The notes beneath the pieces were generated by a model that was given only the letters and a program-made list of their open reading frames with translations, ran no database searches and had not been told where the DNA came from. Position numbers and translations under genes: made by a program. This document shows positions 34,851 through 47,313 of a stretch of 64,000 bases of DNA, piece by piece (the stretch's first letter is position 1; each line of letters starts with the position of its first letter). The stretch comes from Eucalyptus grandis (taxonomy: Eukaryota > Streptophyta > Magnoliopsida > Myrtales > Myrtaceae). The stretch lies in the NCBI RefSeq assembly GCF_016545825.1, contig NC_052622.1, positions 40,199,263 through 40,263,262 on the forward strand, written 5' to 3'.

Positions 34851-35045
34851 TCACTCAACTATTGCATGCGTAGGTTCAGGAGTTCCAGATGATTCAGGTG
34901 TCTGTAGATCTAAGCTCCTCTCTAGTTTCACACTGGCTAGTGCTGCAACATCTGGAAAGTGGCCGACGCTAATGCTGGAGACCACAACCTTAATTGGTCC
35001 AAAAAGAGATAATCCAAAGCCTCCAATACCGATTTCACCAAACCC
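34851..35045 (-). CDS. Possible orphan terminal exon of an unidentified gene
   Basis: On the minus strand a good acceptor, TTTCTTATTGCAG, is followed by 64 codons (GFGEIGIGGFGLSLFGP ... PTHAIVE) and a stop at 34851. The segment is rich in Gly and hydrophobic residues early and polar late, which looks like genuine protein. I do not recognise the family. Matching upstream exons should lie at higher coordinates, but that space holds a plus-strand lipid-transfer gene, so this may be a displaced fragment or belong to a host intron arrangement I cannot see. Confidence 0.35.
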   Translation of the reverse strand, partial: GFGEIGIGGFGLSLFGPIKVVVSSISVGHFPDVAALASVKLERSLDLQTPESSGTPEPTHAIVE

Positions 35046-35161
35046 CTGCAATAAGAAATTGGTTTCGTTTTTTATGTGTTTTCAGAGACTAGTGCTATCT
35101 CCACTAGAACATAGTGGGGAATTACATGAAATGAGACACCCTCTCAAGCCCAGAATTTCAG

Positions 35162-35168
35162 TATAAAA
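35162..35168 (+). promoter_or_regulatory. TATA box of the lipid-transfer gene
   Basis: TATAAAA lies 91-97 bases upstream of the start codon, with a CT-rich initiator region after it. The spacing fits a leader of about 60 bases. Confidence 0.65.
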
Positions 35169-35258
35169 AACCCTCTCAGGTGAGGAAATTCTTGAGCACT
35201 GCAACATCGTTCTTCCTCACAAGCTGTGTCGTGACAGCAAATTGAAGAGGAGTCTCCA

Positions 35259-35771
35259 ATGGGCAAGTTCATTTGCATCCTTGCATTGCTCCTGATGGCA
35301 TGCGTGGTGTCCCGGGGAGCTCTCGCTGCAGGCGAGTGTGGGAAGTCGACAACCCCAGACGCCGAGGCCATGAAGCTGGCCCCCTGCGCGGCAGCTGCAC
35401 AGGACGCTAAGGCCCCTGTGTCTGACAGCTGCTGTGCCCAGGTGAAGAGCATAGGGAAGAACCCGAGCTGCCTCTGCGCCGTGATGCTCTCGAACACAGC
35501 CAAGGCTTCCGGTATCAAGCTCGAGACCGCCATCACAATCCCCAAGCGCTGCAACATCGCAGACCGCCCGGTGGGTTACAAGTGCGGAGGTATGTGAATG
35601 ACCGCATCGACAGATAATTACTCTGTGTCTTTGCGCTCAGTGATTTCTTGATCTAAATTTGATTATTTCCCTTTAATGAATTTTCGTGCAATTTTGCTGA
35701 TATCATAGTCCACCTTCTATGTTCCAAATATTAATTTCTCTTGTTCCTATGCAGCTTATACCCTGCCATGA
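35259..35771 (+). CDS. Non-specific lipid-transfer protein (eight-cysteine, secreted), two exons
   Basis: Small secreted proteins of this fold bind lipids in a hydrophobic tunnel in the cell wall space. Exon 1 is 35259-35589 and exon 2 35755-35771, joined GGAG|GTATGTG ... TATGCAG|CTTAT, giving 115 aa. The unspliced frame would end GGM; splicing gives the family ending KCGAYTLP. Residues 1-24 form a signal peptide (MGKFICILALLLMACVVSRG). The eight cysteines follow the pattern C, C, CC, CLC, C, C: ECGKS, APCAA, DSCCAQ, SCLC, KRCN and YKCG. The last coding exon has only 17 bases. It resembles the Arabidopsis At5g55450-like group. Which lipid it carries cannot be read from the sequence. It has its own TATA box and poly(A) signal. 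Confidence 0.93.
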
Positions 35772-35906
35772 TGGAAGACCATATGCTCACGGATACATGG
35801 TTGCTAATGATTCCTTGGCAACCGATGCTTCAGCTCTGTCGTTTTATAACAAATAAGGGGGACAGGAGCTTTGTTGTAATCTATGATCTATTTCCCTATC
35901 TACCTT

Positions 35907-35912
35907 AATAAA
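35907..35912 (+). terminator. Poly(A) signal of the lipid-transfer gene
   Basis: AATAAA lies 136 bases downstream of the spliced stop codon, on the same strand. Confidence 0.55.
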
Positions 35913-37881
35913 TCGAAGCGCATCTGAGGGCTTTCTCAGTTGCGAGAATCTTCCAATCGTTTTCGTTCCTTGCTGGTGTTCTTTTGGAACTTCTCCGTGC
36001 ATAGCTCCCCAGCAGAAATTGCTAGAGAGAGACGCAACTCCACAGAACCCAAAAATTTTCAAAGAATCTTCAGGTCAACCTGGCACAAGATCATTGGGCA
36101 CAGCCGACACATACTCGTGGTAGCATCAATTAGGAAAACCCAGAAATCGAAAAGAAGGAAAAGGAGGGAAAAGACCATAAACGATAGACCCCCCAAGGTG
36201 TGGCTCTGGAATCTTTGTCGTCATCTCGCCCTCTAATCCTTTCATTTTCTCCTTTTCTTTCCGCTTTAACGACCATAACTTAACAGGCAACTACCAATTT
36301 GGAAAAGCAAAATCTGTCCCACAAGCTCACGCATACGGCTTTGCTTTTTAGAACGATGGATCACGCTTCGCATAGGGAATAACCTCAAGAGGCTCCAAAG
36401 CTTAGGATAAGAGGAAAAGACTGGTAGTAAAAAGGGCAAAAAAGAAAAAAGAAAAAGAGCAGTTTGAAAAGACAAACAACACTTTGGTCTTAGAAAAGAC
36501 AAAAGAAAAACACGAATGGGGACAGATAGAGGGCCATTCCCATGTGGAGCACGTAACTGAGATAGACCCGCCTAACAGGCCATTCGACAGTTAACTAAAG
36601 CTTGGACCATAATCAACATACTTTTCGTAGCAAAAGCAGCAACATAAGATGATGGTAAGAAGGTTGGAATCAGCCTCGGCTTTTCAGATGCGGAGTAGTG
36701 GACACGTTTCAAAATGGAAAAGTATGTGCTTAGCTGGTCATGAAGTATTCGTGTTCCAAATAGCCATCCTGTGAATTCATTATCTGTATAAACCTAAATT
36801 TGAAACCACGCATTGATTCAAATGCTTCACAAATACACAAAGAAATGAGTAGAGACGAAAATCATCCTCTCAGAGCGGTTACTGCAATAGATATTCACAG
36901 TATGAGATCATGCTATACTATAATGCGGTCATTTACAGCTGGTGAGTAGAGAATTAAGCTAGGAAACTTCGAAAGTTTATACATAGCACCCACTAGATTA
37001 TAAGGCACCTTCAGTCCACAATAATAGGTTGTGGTGAAAGAAGTCCTCATCCAAACATCTCTTACAGTAAAGGAAAGCAATCCATACTCGAGAAAAGGGA
37101 TATGGAAGTCGTTAACTATAGTATCCGACGACCACTTCATGGTTAGGCTGGACAAACAGCAACCTGACCATTATCTTCATATCCATGAGAACCAAGTAAG
37201 ACTATACTGCTAATATAGTATTGCTATGTACCTGCCAAGAAAAACTCCCGAATCACAATATAGTAGAATATTCAAGGTTGCAGAAGATAAATGAGAGAGA
37301 ACGCTCTGGTGTTGCTAAAATCCTATTTGCCCCAATTAATTTGCAATATGGACTTCTTTTATGGTAATACAGCCCTTTAATTGCTTTAGTAAAGAAAAAA
37401 AATGTTACACTTCATCCCAGTATATCGACCTGTTCAAACTAGCTTTATGAGAAATCTGTACATCGTATAGCATAATACCATGGGCCAACTGTCACACAGC
37501 ATCAAAGTAGTCATTGCAAATGCTACATTTTCAAACTAGCAGTCACTAAAATCTGATTATGGAAATATAGGCCTGTAAAGTACATAAATGTAAGGAAAAA
37601 TATCTGAAAAATGCCAAATATTTGAAACAAATTCACATAATTTGCAAGTGTATCATCTGATGACAGAACTTCAGCAAATAGCGAATCACCTCTATTCATC
37701 ATTTCTTAGAGACACAGCAAAATTCTCGCACTAAATTTCTTCTAGTGCCAATTATGGACAGAAGACTTTTAAGCTAGAGTCTGCTTTTATAATAAATCCA
37801 GAGAGGAATTTAAACTCAGATGCTTGCAAGACTAGTTCAAGAAGGAGTACCATATTGACGATCCGCCTGACAGGTAAGCTC
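35913..37881. other. Spacer between convergent genes, including 3' UTR of the minus-strand gene
   Basis: No coding exon recognised. The right part probably contains the 3' untranslated region of the gene starting at 39903. The frame at 37832-38206 on the minus strand is an intron read-through of that gene. Confidence 0.35.
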
Positions 37882-39903
37882 TCAGTAATATAGAGACCCT
37901 GCAGGATTTAATGTAACGACAAAAAGTTAAGTACCATAATCTCAGAACGCAATCGACATATACACAGTGGAACAGCTTCAGTACCATACCTTGCCACCAA
38001 TTTCCCCTGGAAGCACTTCCGTCATCTTCTCCAGGATCTTTCTTGGACTGAAAAGAAGACAAAGCTGTTAACAAACTCTGCGACCAAGACAAGCCACCTA
38101 CAACATTCTTTGCAAACAGGCCAAATCCAGATAATATAAAGATAAATGAAAGCGATGCAAACATAGTAATTATCGTTTCAAAAACGTTCTTTTGTTCTGT
38201 CAACATGTACAGCCAAGCAATAATTTCATAATTTTAATAGAAAACCAGTCTAAAAAGGGTTAAGCATCACACAAATTAAAGAAGTACTCCACAAGAAAAA
38301 ATTTCTCTGGAAATATCCTTTAGGTCTACTTGTGAATCAAAAATAGGTTCCAGCGACAAAAAAAAAAAATCTCCAAATCAAGCATCATGCAAAAAACCTT
38401 CTCTGGCTGGAGATACACATTCTTTTCAATCAGATTAGTCTTTCACTTTAGAGTTTGGCTGAACCCAATATTAATCGACCCTCCTCCCTGCATCTAAATG
38501 AACCAAACGGCTACATTACTTTCTGCTTACCACAGAATTTAATCCAGATCCCTGAGTACTCGAAGGGTGGCAATAGTTCTCTTGGCCACCATAAAATATA
38601 GACGAACTGAGGTGGCATGGTTGTACTCTCTGCTCTTGATAAATGGTAGCCATATCTCCATTCAGCATGCTCTGACCTCCTCCGCTGACATTTGACGCAT
38701 CATCTGGTTAATCGAATAATTAAGTTACTCTCTTGGTAGTACACATCCACCGGGATATTACTAAGAAAGCATTAATCAAATGTACTACTCTGTATCTTTT
38801 GAGCATCTCATCTTCATAAAAGAGAGATAAATCTAAAGATAAATTGCAGATGTAGAATGTTCTCTAAACAACTCAGATTGACGGTTACAAGAAAACGAAA
38901 GAGGAAGATGTCAGGCACCGCCGTCAAATTCGATCAATAACCGCCGGAGGACAATAATGGGAAGCAGAATCAAGACATAAATAAACAACGGCACACTCAG
39001 AATATCTATACCGGCCGCAACACTTTAAACACATTAAGGACTCAAATCTCGCGCTCGAGTAGAGCTCGATGGCAACACACAAGTGCACATGGGAGCAAGG
39101 CAGACCAAACAAACCTGGAAGTCCGGATTTGCTTCTCCACGGCTCGTTCTGAAAATCCTGCTTCCTCTCGCTCTCGTAACGCACAGATTCCTTCCCAAGA
39201 ACCTAGCGTGCCAAACAAAATACATAAGGACACAGAAACAACTCCTGTATGTATAACTTCTGACAGGAACCATTATGCTAAGGAACCGCAGGGTGGGAAA
39301 AAACAAGAATTTTCGGTCTCAACGAGCATCATTGCAAGGTTGATTTCATCTGCCTAGCGCTTTCTTCACGAGACAAATCACAACGCACGTAAGATCAATT
39401 CCGTCACCGATAATGTCGGTTTCAACTCCAATCGGGTGAACAAACTAAATTACACCATCCAATTAGGACGAAAGGGAAACCTCACGTAACCCCCCCGATC
39501 AAAGCAAACGATCAGCATCTCGACGAAGGATTCCACTACACAGAGCAAAACAGAGCTTTTCCTACAGCATCATTATCCGAATCCACCGATCGAAATGCGG
39601 CAACGAACCCACCAACCCCGCGCGAGCGCCGAAGCCAAAGACCGAACCCGATGGGCAGGTTTCAAAGAGCCCGTCGCCGCGCACGGGAGAAGGCAAAAAT
39701 GAAAAAAAGATAAATATTTTTCTTTTTACCCTGGGGGGAGGCGCGAAGATGGAGCCGAAGATGCCCGCCGAGGACGACGACGGATACGCCTCCTTGGAAC
39801 CGAACAGCTCCGAAGCGAACGACGACGGCGGCGGAGAGGCTGAGGCGGAGGCAGAGGCAGAGGCAGGGGCAGAAGACGATCCACCTTGCTTCCTTCCCTC
39901 CAT
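37882..39903 (-). CDS. Plant-specific protein of unknown function ending WWQGSLYY (five exons)
   Basis: Exons: 39903-39730, 39202-39115, 38703-38531, 38047-37990 and 37898-37882, all with GT-AG borders and consistent phases, giving 169 aa. It starts MEGRKQGGSSS with an Ala-Ser repeat (residues 13-23), then FASELFGSKEAYPSS and AGIFGSIFAPPPR. The middle has ESERKQDFQNEPW, NGDMATIYQEQRVQPCHL and SSSIFYGGQENYC. The end is EDDGSASRGNWWQGSLYY. I recognise this layout from uncharacterised plant proteins with conserved FGSKE, GIFGSIF, QPCHLSSSI and WWQGSLYY segments; no function is known to me. No signal peptide, membrane segment or known domain is visible, and it is mostly low-complexity and probably disordered. 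The last exon is 17 bases. Confidence 0.88.
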
Positions 39904-39906
39904 TTT

Positions 39907-39950
<44 letters not shown>

Positions 39951-40420
39951 TCTCTCTGTCTCTCACTCCACCGCCTGACCGCACCACACTGGGCAACGTG
40001 TTGCGCGGGTGAAAGAGCCGCAATGGAGGGCCGATACGTCCGTCTGTCCGTACGTATATATATATAGATAGATAGAGAGAGACACACACACACACACGCG
40101 AGCGCGATTGCCACCGTCAAGGAGAGTGGATAGGAAGGCGAAGACGACAAGGAGGCGTCTGCGCTCCGACCGACGAGACGACAACAACAAAAGATAGAGA
40201 GAGAGAGAGAGAAATACAAGAGAAAGAGAGAGCCCAAAAAATAAAAATAGAGAGAGAGAGAGCAGAGAAAGCAGAGAAAAGGAGGAGGAAGAAGAAGGAA
40301 GCGAAACGGGACAGGAACACCGAAAAGGGAAGAGAGAGGGAGAGGGAGAGGGAGGCGCGACACGTGAAGGACGGCACGCGATGGAGACGACGACGACGAC
40401 GACCTAGATCGAAACCGTCG
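39904..40420 (-). promoter_or_regulatory. Leader and promoter region of the WWQGSLYY gene, GA/CT-rich
   Basis: A (CT) run at 39911-39945 on the plus strand lies just upstream of the ATG, so the transcript leader is GA-rich. Further GA-rich blocks lie at 40070-40090, 40197-40212 and 40248-40350. GA-rich leaders and promoters are common in plant housekeeping genes. No clear TATA box; the transcription start is not determined. Confidence 0.5.
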
Positions 40421-43400
40421 CCAACCCCTAATTTATATACATTTTCGCTAACCATATATTTTCATTTATTAAATAATAAAAAGAGGGGGAAAAAATATGA
40501 ATAGTTTGTCGTAAAATAATGCATTTTCTTTTAATTTTTTTTTACGTTGAATTAATAAATAATAACGCCTCTGAAGCTCGTTGGAGGCACCCCCTCCTGC
40601 TGTGTTCCTTCCTTCCTTTTGCTTCGTCTTTCTCTAGGGGGGGCGCTCGCCCGCTTAATACCTGTCGGGGTGGTGCTAACGGATCCGCGCCACGTGGAGC
40701 CATCAACCGCCCAGGTGGGCCCTCCTGCTGAGGCCCTCCAACCTTTTACTGCCACGAACCCCACCCTCTCCCCAGTGGATCATAACCGAACTCCCCAGTC
40801 CCTCACGCCTTTTGATTTCCACCCCCGCTTCCACTTTTTCTATGGCTTTCCTTTTCTTCTTCTTCTTTCCCATTTTCGACCCTCCTCTTTCTTGTTTTTG
40901 CGATTCCGCCCCCCCGTTGAACGTTCCTCTGACAAATCGCATTCCATCTAAGCCGAGCCAAGCCATGGCAGTGACGAGGAGAATGCGAATAGCCCCCTCT
41001 TCCCCACAGGGAGAAAGAGAGGGACGTGAGCTTTTGACCTTATCGTTTTATCTTGTCGGACCAGACAAGGGTGGGTCGTCGTCAAGCTCAGATATGGAGC
41101 TACAGTCGCTACAACGCAGCATGTATTTTTGTATACATACACATTATATATATTTATAATATATATATTCTTTAATATATAATGCAGAGGATCTTTTATG
41201 AGTTCAGTTGGGTTCGGGCCCTTCGATTTAATGATGGGGAACCCACACGGGAGGAGTAAGCAAGTTCATGATGAGGAATCCTCTCTATTATGCGTCTTTT
41301 TGGATAAGAGCGATGGCCATTTTAGAACGAAGGAGATAAAGATTATAGGGTTACGTGGGATATCTTTTTCTAGGCTAATAATACCAAAAGCGATGGAGTC
41401 CGATTGACAATCATGTTCGGGCGTGATTGAGTTGATGGGTAGGGGGTAAATAAGCAGAGAAATATCATCCTAGGCTCAATGGTACCGTTAAAATTATAGT
41501 GGAGGGGGAAAATTAATATTAATATGGAGTTTCGCCTAGTTGATATGTATGCAACACGCATTGGACGGTTTGTGTATGAACGAATTGCGCATCGAGGGCA
41601 AAGGAATGAAGGAGAACAAATCGCATGTTTATTGCACAAATATGTTAATTAAGTTGGATACGGTTAGTTATCTATTCTCGCAAATATCATGTAAAAGGGT
41701 AGTGTCGGGAATTCCCGACCCTAATTGAATTGCCATGATAGGAGAAGGACGTCAGGTTTGAGGGTGGTGGGGCCCACGAGGGAAGGGGGGAAGGGGGCCA
41801 AGCCTAGGGAGGAGGGTTGAGTTTTGGGTGGAAACGAGATGGTCCCTAAGAGTGGACCCGATCAGGAACTAGGCTCACCACTGAGGGTCGCCGCATGGTC
41901 TTGAGTTTCGGTTGAGACTTTTTGAAAGGGGTTCGGTGATTTGAAGGGGCAAATTTGAACTCGGAAAAGATTCTGGGCCACATGGAGTGTCTGTCGACTG
42001 GTCGTCGTCTTCTCCCTCCGGTCCAATAGACCGGAGGCCCTCCAAATTCCACCTTAGGATCATGGGATGTGTCCGCTTTCCCATCATACGATTCATGATG
42101 AAGGTGATGGCCCCGGTTTGGCTCTATCCTTTGGGATTGAGATGGGGGGGTGGTTGATGTTACCTTTGTTCTCCATTTGGAGCGTTGCGGACGGAAAGAT
42201 AGTGGGCGGCGATGTTCTCAAATGCCCAGATAGTTTTGCAAAAAGTTGATGAACTTACCGCGGACGATCTGCTTTCAGTCGGATTAAAGATTTAGGTAAA
42301 GTCTCATGTGACGAATCCTTTTTCCTGGTATCAAAAAGCAAAGCCATAAATGCCACCTGACCACTTTTACTGATCGAGTAAGTTGGTTCTCATCATGGAA
42401 AAAGAAGAGCGAGATCTAATACGTGATTCTAATTCGATACTAGGCTCTTAAATCGGGTCACCATTAAAGTAATTTCATTGAGCCTTCCTTATTAACACGA
42501 ATGACTCGTTTTTAACAAGATTGATGAAATAGAGAGAGTTACCGTAGCAATCTAGGATAACATTTGCCATTAACAGGAAAGAAAGAGGACATCGCTTGAT
42601 GATTTCGATTATTCCTATATAGAGACCATCTCTAATTTGTTTCCTTTTTTTCTCTTTTTGTAAAGGTTTAATCCTTTCTAGGTGGGCCTAGCCTTCTTAA
42701 TAAGTACTCCAAGTAACCATACAAAGTGGTGGCCACCGACTAAAAGAATTGAGCTCATCGTCGATGTTGGCCCATATGGACCCCAATGATATTCCCCTCA
42801 TTCACGTCCATTATTATACCTTGTGCCATCTTAAAAGCCTCTTGCTCAAAACTCTCTACCATCGTCACATTGGGTCATACAATAATGCCATTCGTAAATA
42901 ACCCAGCTCAATGCTGAGTGGATGGTGTTAGTTTAGACATCACTTAACAAGATCTTTCTCATTCAATGTAGAACTTGAGATATCATAAACAAACAAATAA
43001 ATAAATAAAAAGAGAAGGTTTATGACACTGGTGGCCAATTTTCCCTATTAATAGGAGCATGCATCCATACCGCACGGTCGAGTTCTCTAGATTCCAACAC
43101 ATGTAATTCCTTCTTATTTTTACGGGGGAAACGTTCTGAAAATCATCTCGGAGTTCTTTCATATCTCAGTATCCCTCTACGACCTCTGTTTTTGCGCCTT
43201 CGCTTTGTGCTTGGGCACCAACACCAACTAACCATGTGACTTTATTTACCACGTTCTGGTTTTGTTTTTTCTCCCTTCTTTTGGCAAGTATCCCCGCTAC
43301 TTTTCTTTACCTAACCACCTAGAAACCCTAGACTGCTTTCCATATCTAGGCCAGCCGCCGCCCACCTCTCTCTCTCTCTCTCTCTCTCGTCGAGGCCGAG

Positions 43401-43739
43401 GATGGACCAGGGATCTTAGGTTGAGGTTGCCGCCACGTTCGCGATCTTGGTCCGAGATCCACCGTGGGCACCGACGACTTCAGGTTATTCAAAATCGCTA
43501 CAACGCCGACCTCGACCGAGGTCGGTAATGACTACATCAACGTCCCCACGGCTGTTGCATATTGCACGTTGGGGGGAGGGGGTGGGGTGGGGCGGGCGGA
43601 GAGAGAGAGTGGTGGAGAGCAGAGAGCCAACGTCGGTGGGGGAAATACAGCAAGATGGATGGATGGATACAGCTTCATCGAATCTAACTTTAGTTAAATT
43701 TGTACGTGGGGATATCAATATATAAAACCCAACTAGGAT
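40421..43739. other. Intergenic region without recognised genes
   Basis: It includes a TA-rich repeat near 41146-41170, a CT microsatellite at 43367-43388 and GC-richer patches at 40640-40800 and 41740-42250. Many short frames exist on both strands, but none has a family motif. 43320-43560 resembles a gene leader (AAACCCTAG then CT repeats), yet no coding continuation was found. Confidence 0.3.
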
Positions 43740-44405
43740 GGAAAAAAATTACAACAAAAGTCTTAAATTTATTGTATTAATACAATTCAATTCAAAACAT
43801 TTTAATTGAATCAATTTGGTCATAAACATTTTTACCTTGATACCCATTGAGTCTATCTAGCAAGTTTAGGTCGAAAATCGATGGCATGGACGACAAGCAT
43901 CTTATGTGACAGTTATCACTAACATTGATAATTTTTTTAATTATTAAATTTTTTCCAATTTTTTCCTTCTCATTTCCTTCTTATCTTTTTTTCTTTCCAC
44001 TATGGGCGAGGCACGATAGCCATAGATGAAGGCGGCCTCACTCAGGACTAGCGAGGCTATGGCCACCTTTGCCTCTAGCCGGCAAGGTGGCCTCCGACAA
44101 GGGGACCTCACTCGCAATCACTTGAGCCTCAACCACATTTAGGTGAGGCCGAGCAAGGGTAGTAAAACTCCACAATGGGAAAAAAAATAATTAGGAGAAA
44201 GAAAGGAAAAAATTTAAAAAAAATATATTCAAAAAAATATTTGAAAATTCAGAAATTATCCACTTCAATGCCAACTGTGTCACATCAAATAATTGACTTT
44301 TATGTCAGTAATTTTCGACCTAAATTAGATTGATAAATTCAATTGATATCAATGTAAAATTATTTAGAACAAAATTTATCTTATTAAAAGATTTATGACT
44401 AAAAG
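43740..44405. mobile_element. Inverted-repeat element with GC-rich core (copy C2)
   Basis: The arms carry AAGTCTTAAATTTATTGTAT at the left and the complementary TTATTAAAAGATTTATGACT-like text at the right. Both halves contain the phrase for AATTTTCGACCTAAATT in opposite orientation (near 43872 and 44312). The centre, 44000-44160, is GC-rich with GAGGC/GCCTC words. Similar to 48476-49240. Target duplication not resolved. Confidence 0.5.
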
Positions 44406-44423
44406 ATAACGATGTGATAGATA

Positions 44424-44426
<3 letters not shown>

Positions 44427-44458
<32 letters not shown>
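44427..44458. repeat. (AT)n microsatellite
   Basis: Sixteen or so uninterrupted AT units, directly right of the C2 element. Confidence 0.95.
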
Positions 44459-44459
<1 letters not shown>

Positions 44460-44460
<1 letters not shown>

Positions 44461-46225
44461 CCTGGCTAGAAAGAAAAATACGACTTTTCATGCAATGTCT
44501 TTTAAGAAACCTGATTCGTGCAAATGTTTGTTTGGGCAAAGTTGTTCAGTGGACGGCTTCTCCTCTTTGGCCAGATATTCTAAAGGAAGGAGTTTTTATG
44601 GACTCGTTCTTTCTTCATCTGCATATTTGACGTTTTAAATCCTACGTAAGTTAGTGCGATTAGGAGCCCTTAGGAGCCCAGGACTAGGAGGGTTCTGTTA
44701 TTCCCAAGAAAGCAATCGTTGGGTTTAGTGAAAGTAGTACAGATTCAAATGCAGTTTGGCGACTAGAAAGTGTCCCTACGTAATGCGAGCTTGCGTGCTC
44801 GGATTGGAGTCTCGTCGGTTCCGTAGGAAAAGCAGCATCAAGCATCTTGATGTAAAAACAGAAGATATCAAGATAGCAACAAGCACCTGCCGGAATGAAG
44901 CATAGAATTATCATGCGGTTCTTGAATAAAAGACCCGCCCCCACTGTTTCGGTACTTAAGTACACGTCGTGTCAATATAAGATTGGCAGTTTTTTTTTTT
45001 GTTTTTTTTCATTCGTTGCATGATAAGATCCACATTGACCTTCATGACCTTGAATTTCATTAGGTAGATACCGTGCATGACTAGAGTTGAGACAACAATA
45101 ATAATTGTAGTGGACCAGGTGACGAATGATCATCACTTTTATATTTTACATGTGCATAAAATATAGTGCAAACGAGTTGTCGCTATATGATAATTCCCAC
45201 TATCCTCCATTTCATAGGAGGTACATTTTCTCTACAAATACTTGGTATTATAGGTGTCCCATCAACCTAGGGTAACCAGCATGATTGGTGAGGATTCCAC
45301 TGTTTCAATAAATTAGAAACCATATGTCATATTTGACTCTGATTAAGATTGAGGAAGCTCTAGGAACATTTAGGTTAGCACTACAGAAAGGCAAGCCTTT
45401 TCCCTAGGCAATACCGGGGTCCTATACTAGTTACACTAACATATCTCGGGCAATCGAGTTATGAGTGTGCATTTATGATTCATTTGATTTAATCACGACT
45501 CATTTTTAGTGAATTTTGATGGATGACTACGAGCATAAAAAATAGGTGAGTGGCAATCAGGCAAGTAAGAAAGTACCATGGGTTTTCCATTAAGTTCATT
45601 GCCAATGCAAAAAATAAAAATAAAAAATAAAAAAATGCACTTGACACCCATCCGGCGGTAAATGTGAGAGAGCTTTTCACGCTAACAGCGAATCTAGTGG
45701 TGATTGTATAAGAATTTACATACAAATCATGAATCTATGCGGGAGTGATGGAATGTACAAAATTGCAAATGATATCCTTACTCGTGCAACTCAAGTACCC
45801 ATGCGCTTGTAGAGAAACTTTGGATGCTCAACCACATCTTTTGAGCAGAACGATCAGATCGAAATGAATATGCACGATGATTGACAAACATTGACACGAG
45901 TACATATTCAATTGAGAATAGACTCCCCATCGATCCCTCGCATCAAGTCACTATTTAGAGATCATGCGGAGCCTTATTGGAGCCATCGATGATTTAGAGA
46001 GCCTGCTCGTCCCACACACACACCTTTTGTCCTGCATTTTCAACGCCTCGCACTAATGATTGGATGGAGCTTGTCCCGCAATTCCTAATCTCCGCGCACG
46101 CCTCATCGAATATCGACCACCCAAACAGCTTTCGCAATGTCGTGGGTTTGCAGATCTTGGGAGGGTCTAGTCACACTTCCATCGAAAACCGAAGCCGCCG
46201 ATGAAGCGGTCGAGAGCATCTGGAT
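44460..46225. other. Intergenic region without recognised genes
   Basis: No exon with a recognisable motif on either strand. The minus frame 44684-44965 has no family signature. 46000-46220 is GC-richer and may be old coding sequence, but I cannot place it. Confidence 0.3.
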
Positions 46226-46394
46226 CTATTGACTTACCGACTTTCCTTTTATTGACGTGTTGTGAGCGTAAAAAGAATGATTTGAGCTCTTGATGTTCAT
46301 CTCATTGGATGAGGATTCATGTGTCACATCCGACTCCCAATCTCCTATCTTACTCACAAGATTTTGACACGTGATTAAAGAGTGTTTCAAAAAA
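46226..46394. repeat. Duplicated segment, left part of copy 1
   Basis: GAGCTCTTGATGTTCATCTC and the following GGATGAGGATTC...GAGATTTTGACA-type text align with 55290-55440 (GAGCTCTTGACGTTCATCTC). The right part of the same duplication is at 48140-48430, so this copy has been split by insertions. Confidence 0.6.
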
Positions 46395-46514
46395 TTAATT
46401 TTAAGACAATTTATCATAATTGTATCGATTTAAGATTTTTTATTATCAAAATTTTAGTTTGAGATAAATTTATAACAAGTATACTAATATGAAATTTTCT
46501 GTGATATTAATCCT
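46395..46514. mobile_element. Partial Foldback/MULE-like element, copy A4
   Basis: Only one arm is present: repeated 'ATTGTATCGATTTAAGAT' and 'AGTATACTAATATGAAAT' units and the end TGTGATATTAATCC. It matches the right halves of the elements at 7951 and 20669. Confidence 0.6.
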
Positions 46515-47303
46515 AAAAAAAAATAAAAATAAAAAATATTTAGAAAACTTACGAAAAAAATTTAAAATTTTGAGTAATTTTACTAGATTTTAGCGTTAAT
46601 TCTACTTTAGAATTAGTTTAGTACAAAAAATGTGAAAATCATTTGATAAAAATTGAACTCAAAATTGAATAAGCGCTTAGGACTTTATTATGTAGATTTT
46701 TGAATGTCATTTTCTTTTAAAAATAGTACTAAGTCGCGAAAACCTAGCGACTATGCTAAAAAGTTGATATCTTCTTTCCTTAAGATTCTATTAGAGGCAT
46801 CCTTTGATCATCTGCAATTCTGTTTTAATATAATATTAAATAGTTTTGAACAAGTCTTTTGTATTACCGTTTGTCTTGTATTCATAGCAATTGAATAAGC
46901 CCGTGCTCCATCAATTTCCAATATCATTTGCTTAAAGATTTGATGAAAGCACACCAACTTTAGGATCACCTTCATCCTAAGTTGTTCCGTCATTGCCCAT
47001 TTCATCAAGCAACGTTTGCTCTCCTTCTTATAGCTAAAAAGCTCAAAATGCATCAATTTAGAATATCTTGATCAATTAAATCCTTACAATGTCTAGTTTT
47101 ATCCAAACGTGATTTGTTAAATTTTCACTAACATTTTTTATAATTAAATCGGAATATAAATTTTTAGAATTGTACTAAACATTTTTTTTATTTCGGCAAT
47201 TAAAATTTTGTACATTTACTGAACACATTCTTCTACTCATAAACTCATCCAGGAAATAAAAATAACAAAAAATAATAATATTTCTAAACAGAAATTGTTC
47301 CCC
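46515..47303. other. AT-rich spacer; one unplaced minus-strand frame
   Basis: The minus frame 47056-46808 (KRCLMKWAMTEQLRMK ... GARAYSIAMNTRQTVI) has a protein-like composition with amphipathic helices, but I cannot assign a family, and it has no clear start or splice context. The remainder is AT-rich. Confidence 0.3.
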
Positions 47304-47313
47304 AAAATAAAAA

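Noticed and set aside
35144..35557. Minus-strand frame across the lipid-transfer gene
   Set aside because: It is the shadow of the eight-cysteine coding sequence, which has a signal peptide, TATA box and spliced family-type C-terminus.
39562..40363. Frames reading LSLSLSLS or YLSIYIY
   Set aside because: They are CT, TA and GA microsatellites in the leader and promoter of the WWQGSLYY gene; the true start is the MEGRKQ ATG at 39903.
46808..47056. Minus-strand 82-codon protein-like frame
   Set aside because: No family could be assigned and no splice or promoter context was found, so it is recorded only as unplaced sequence.
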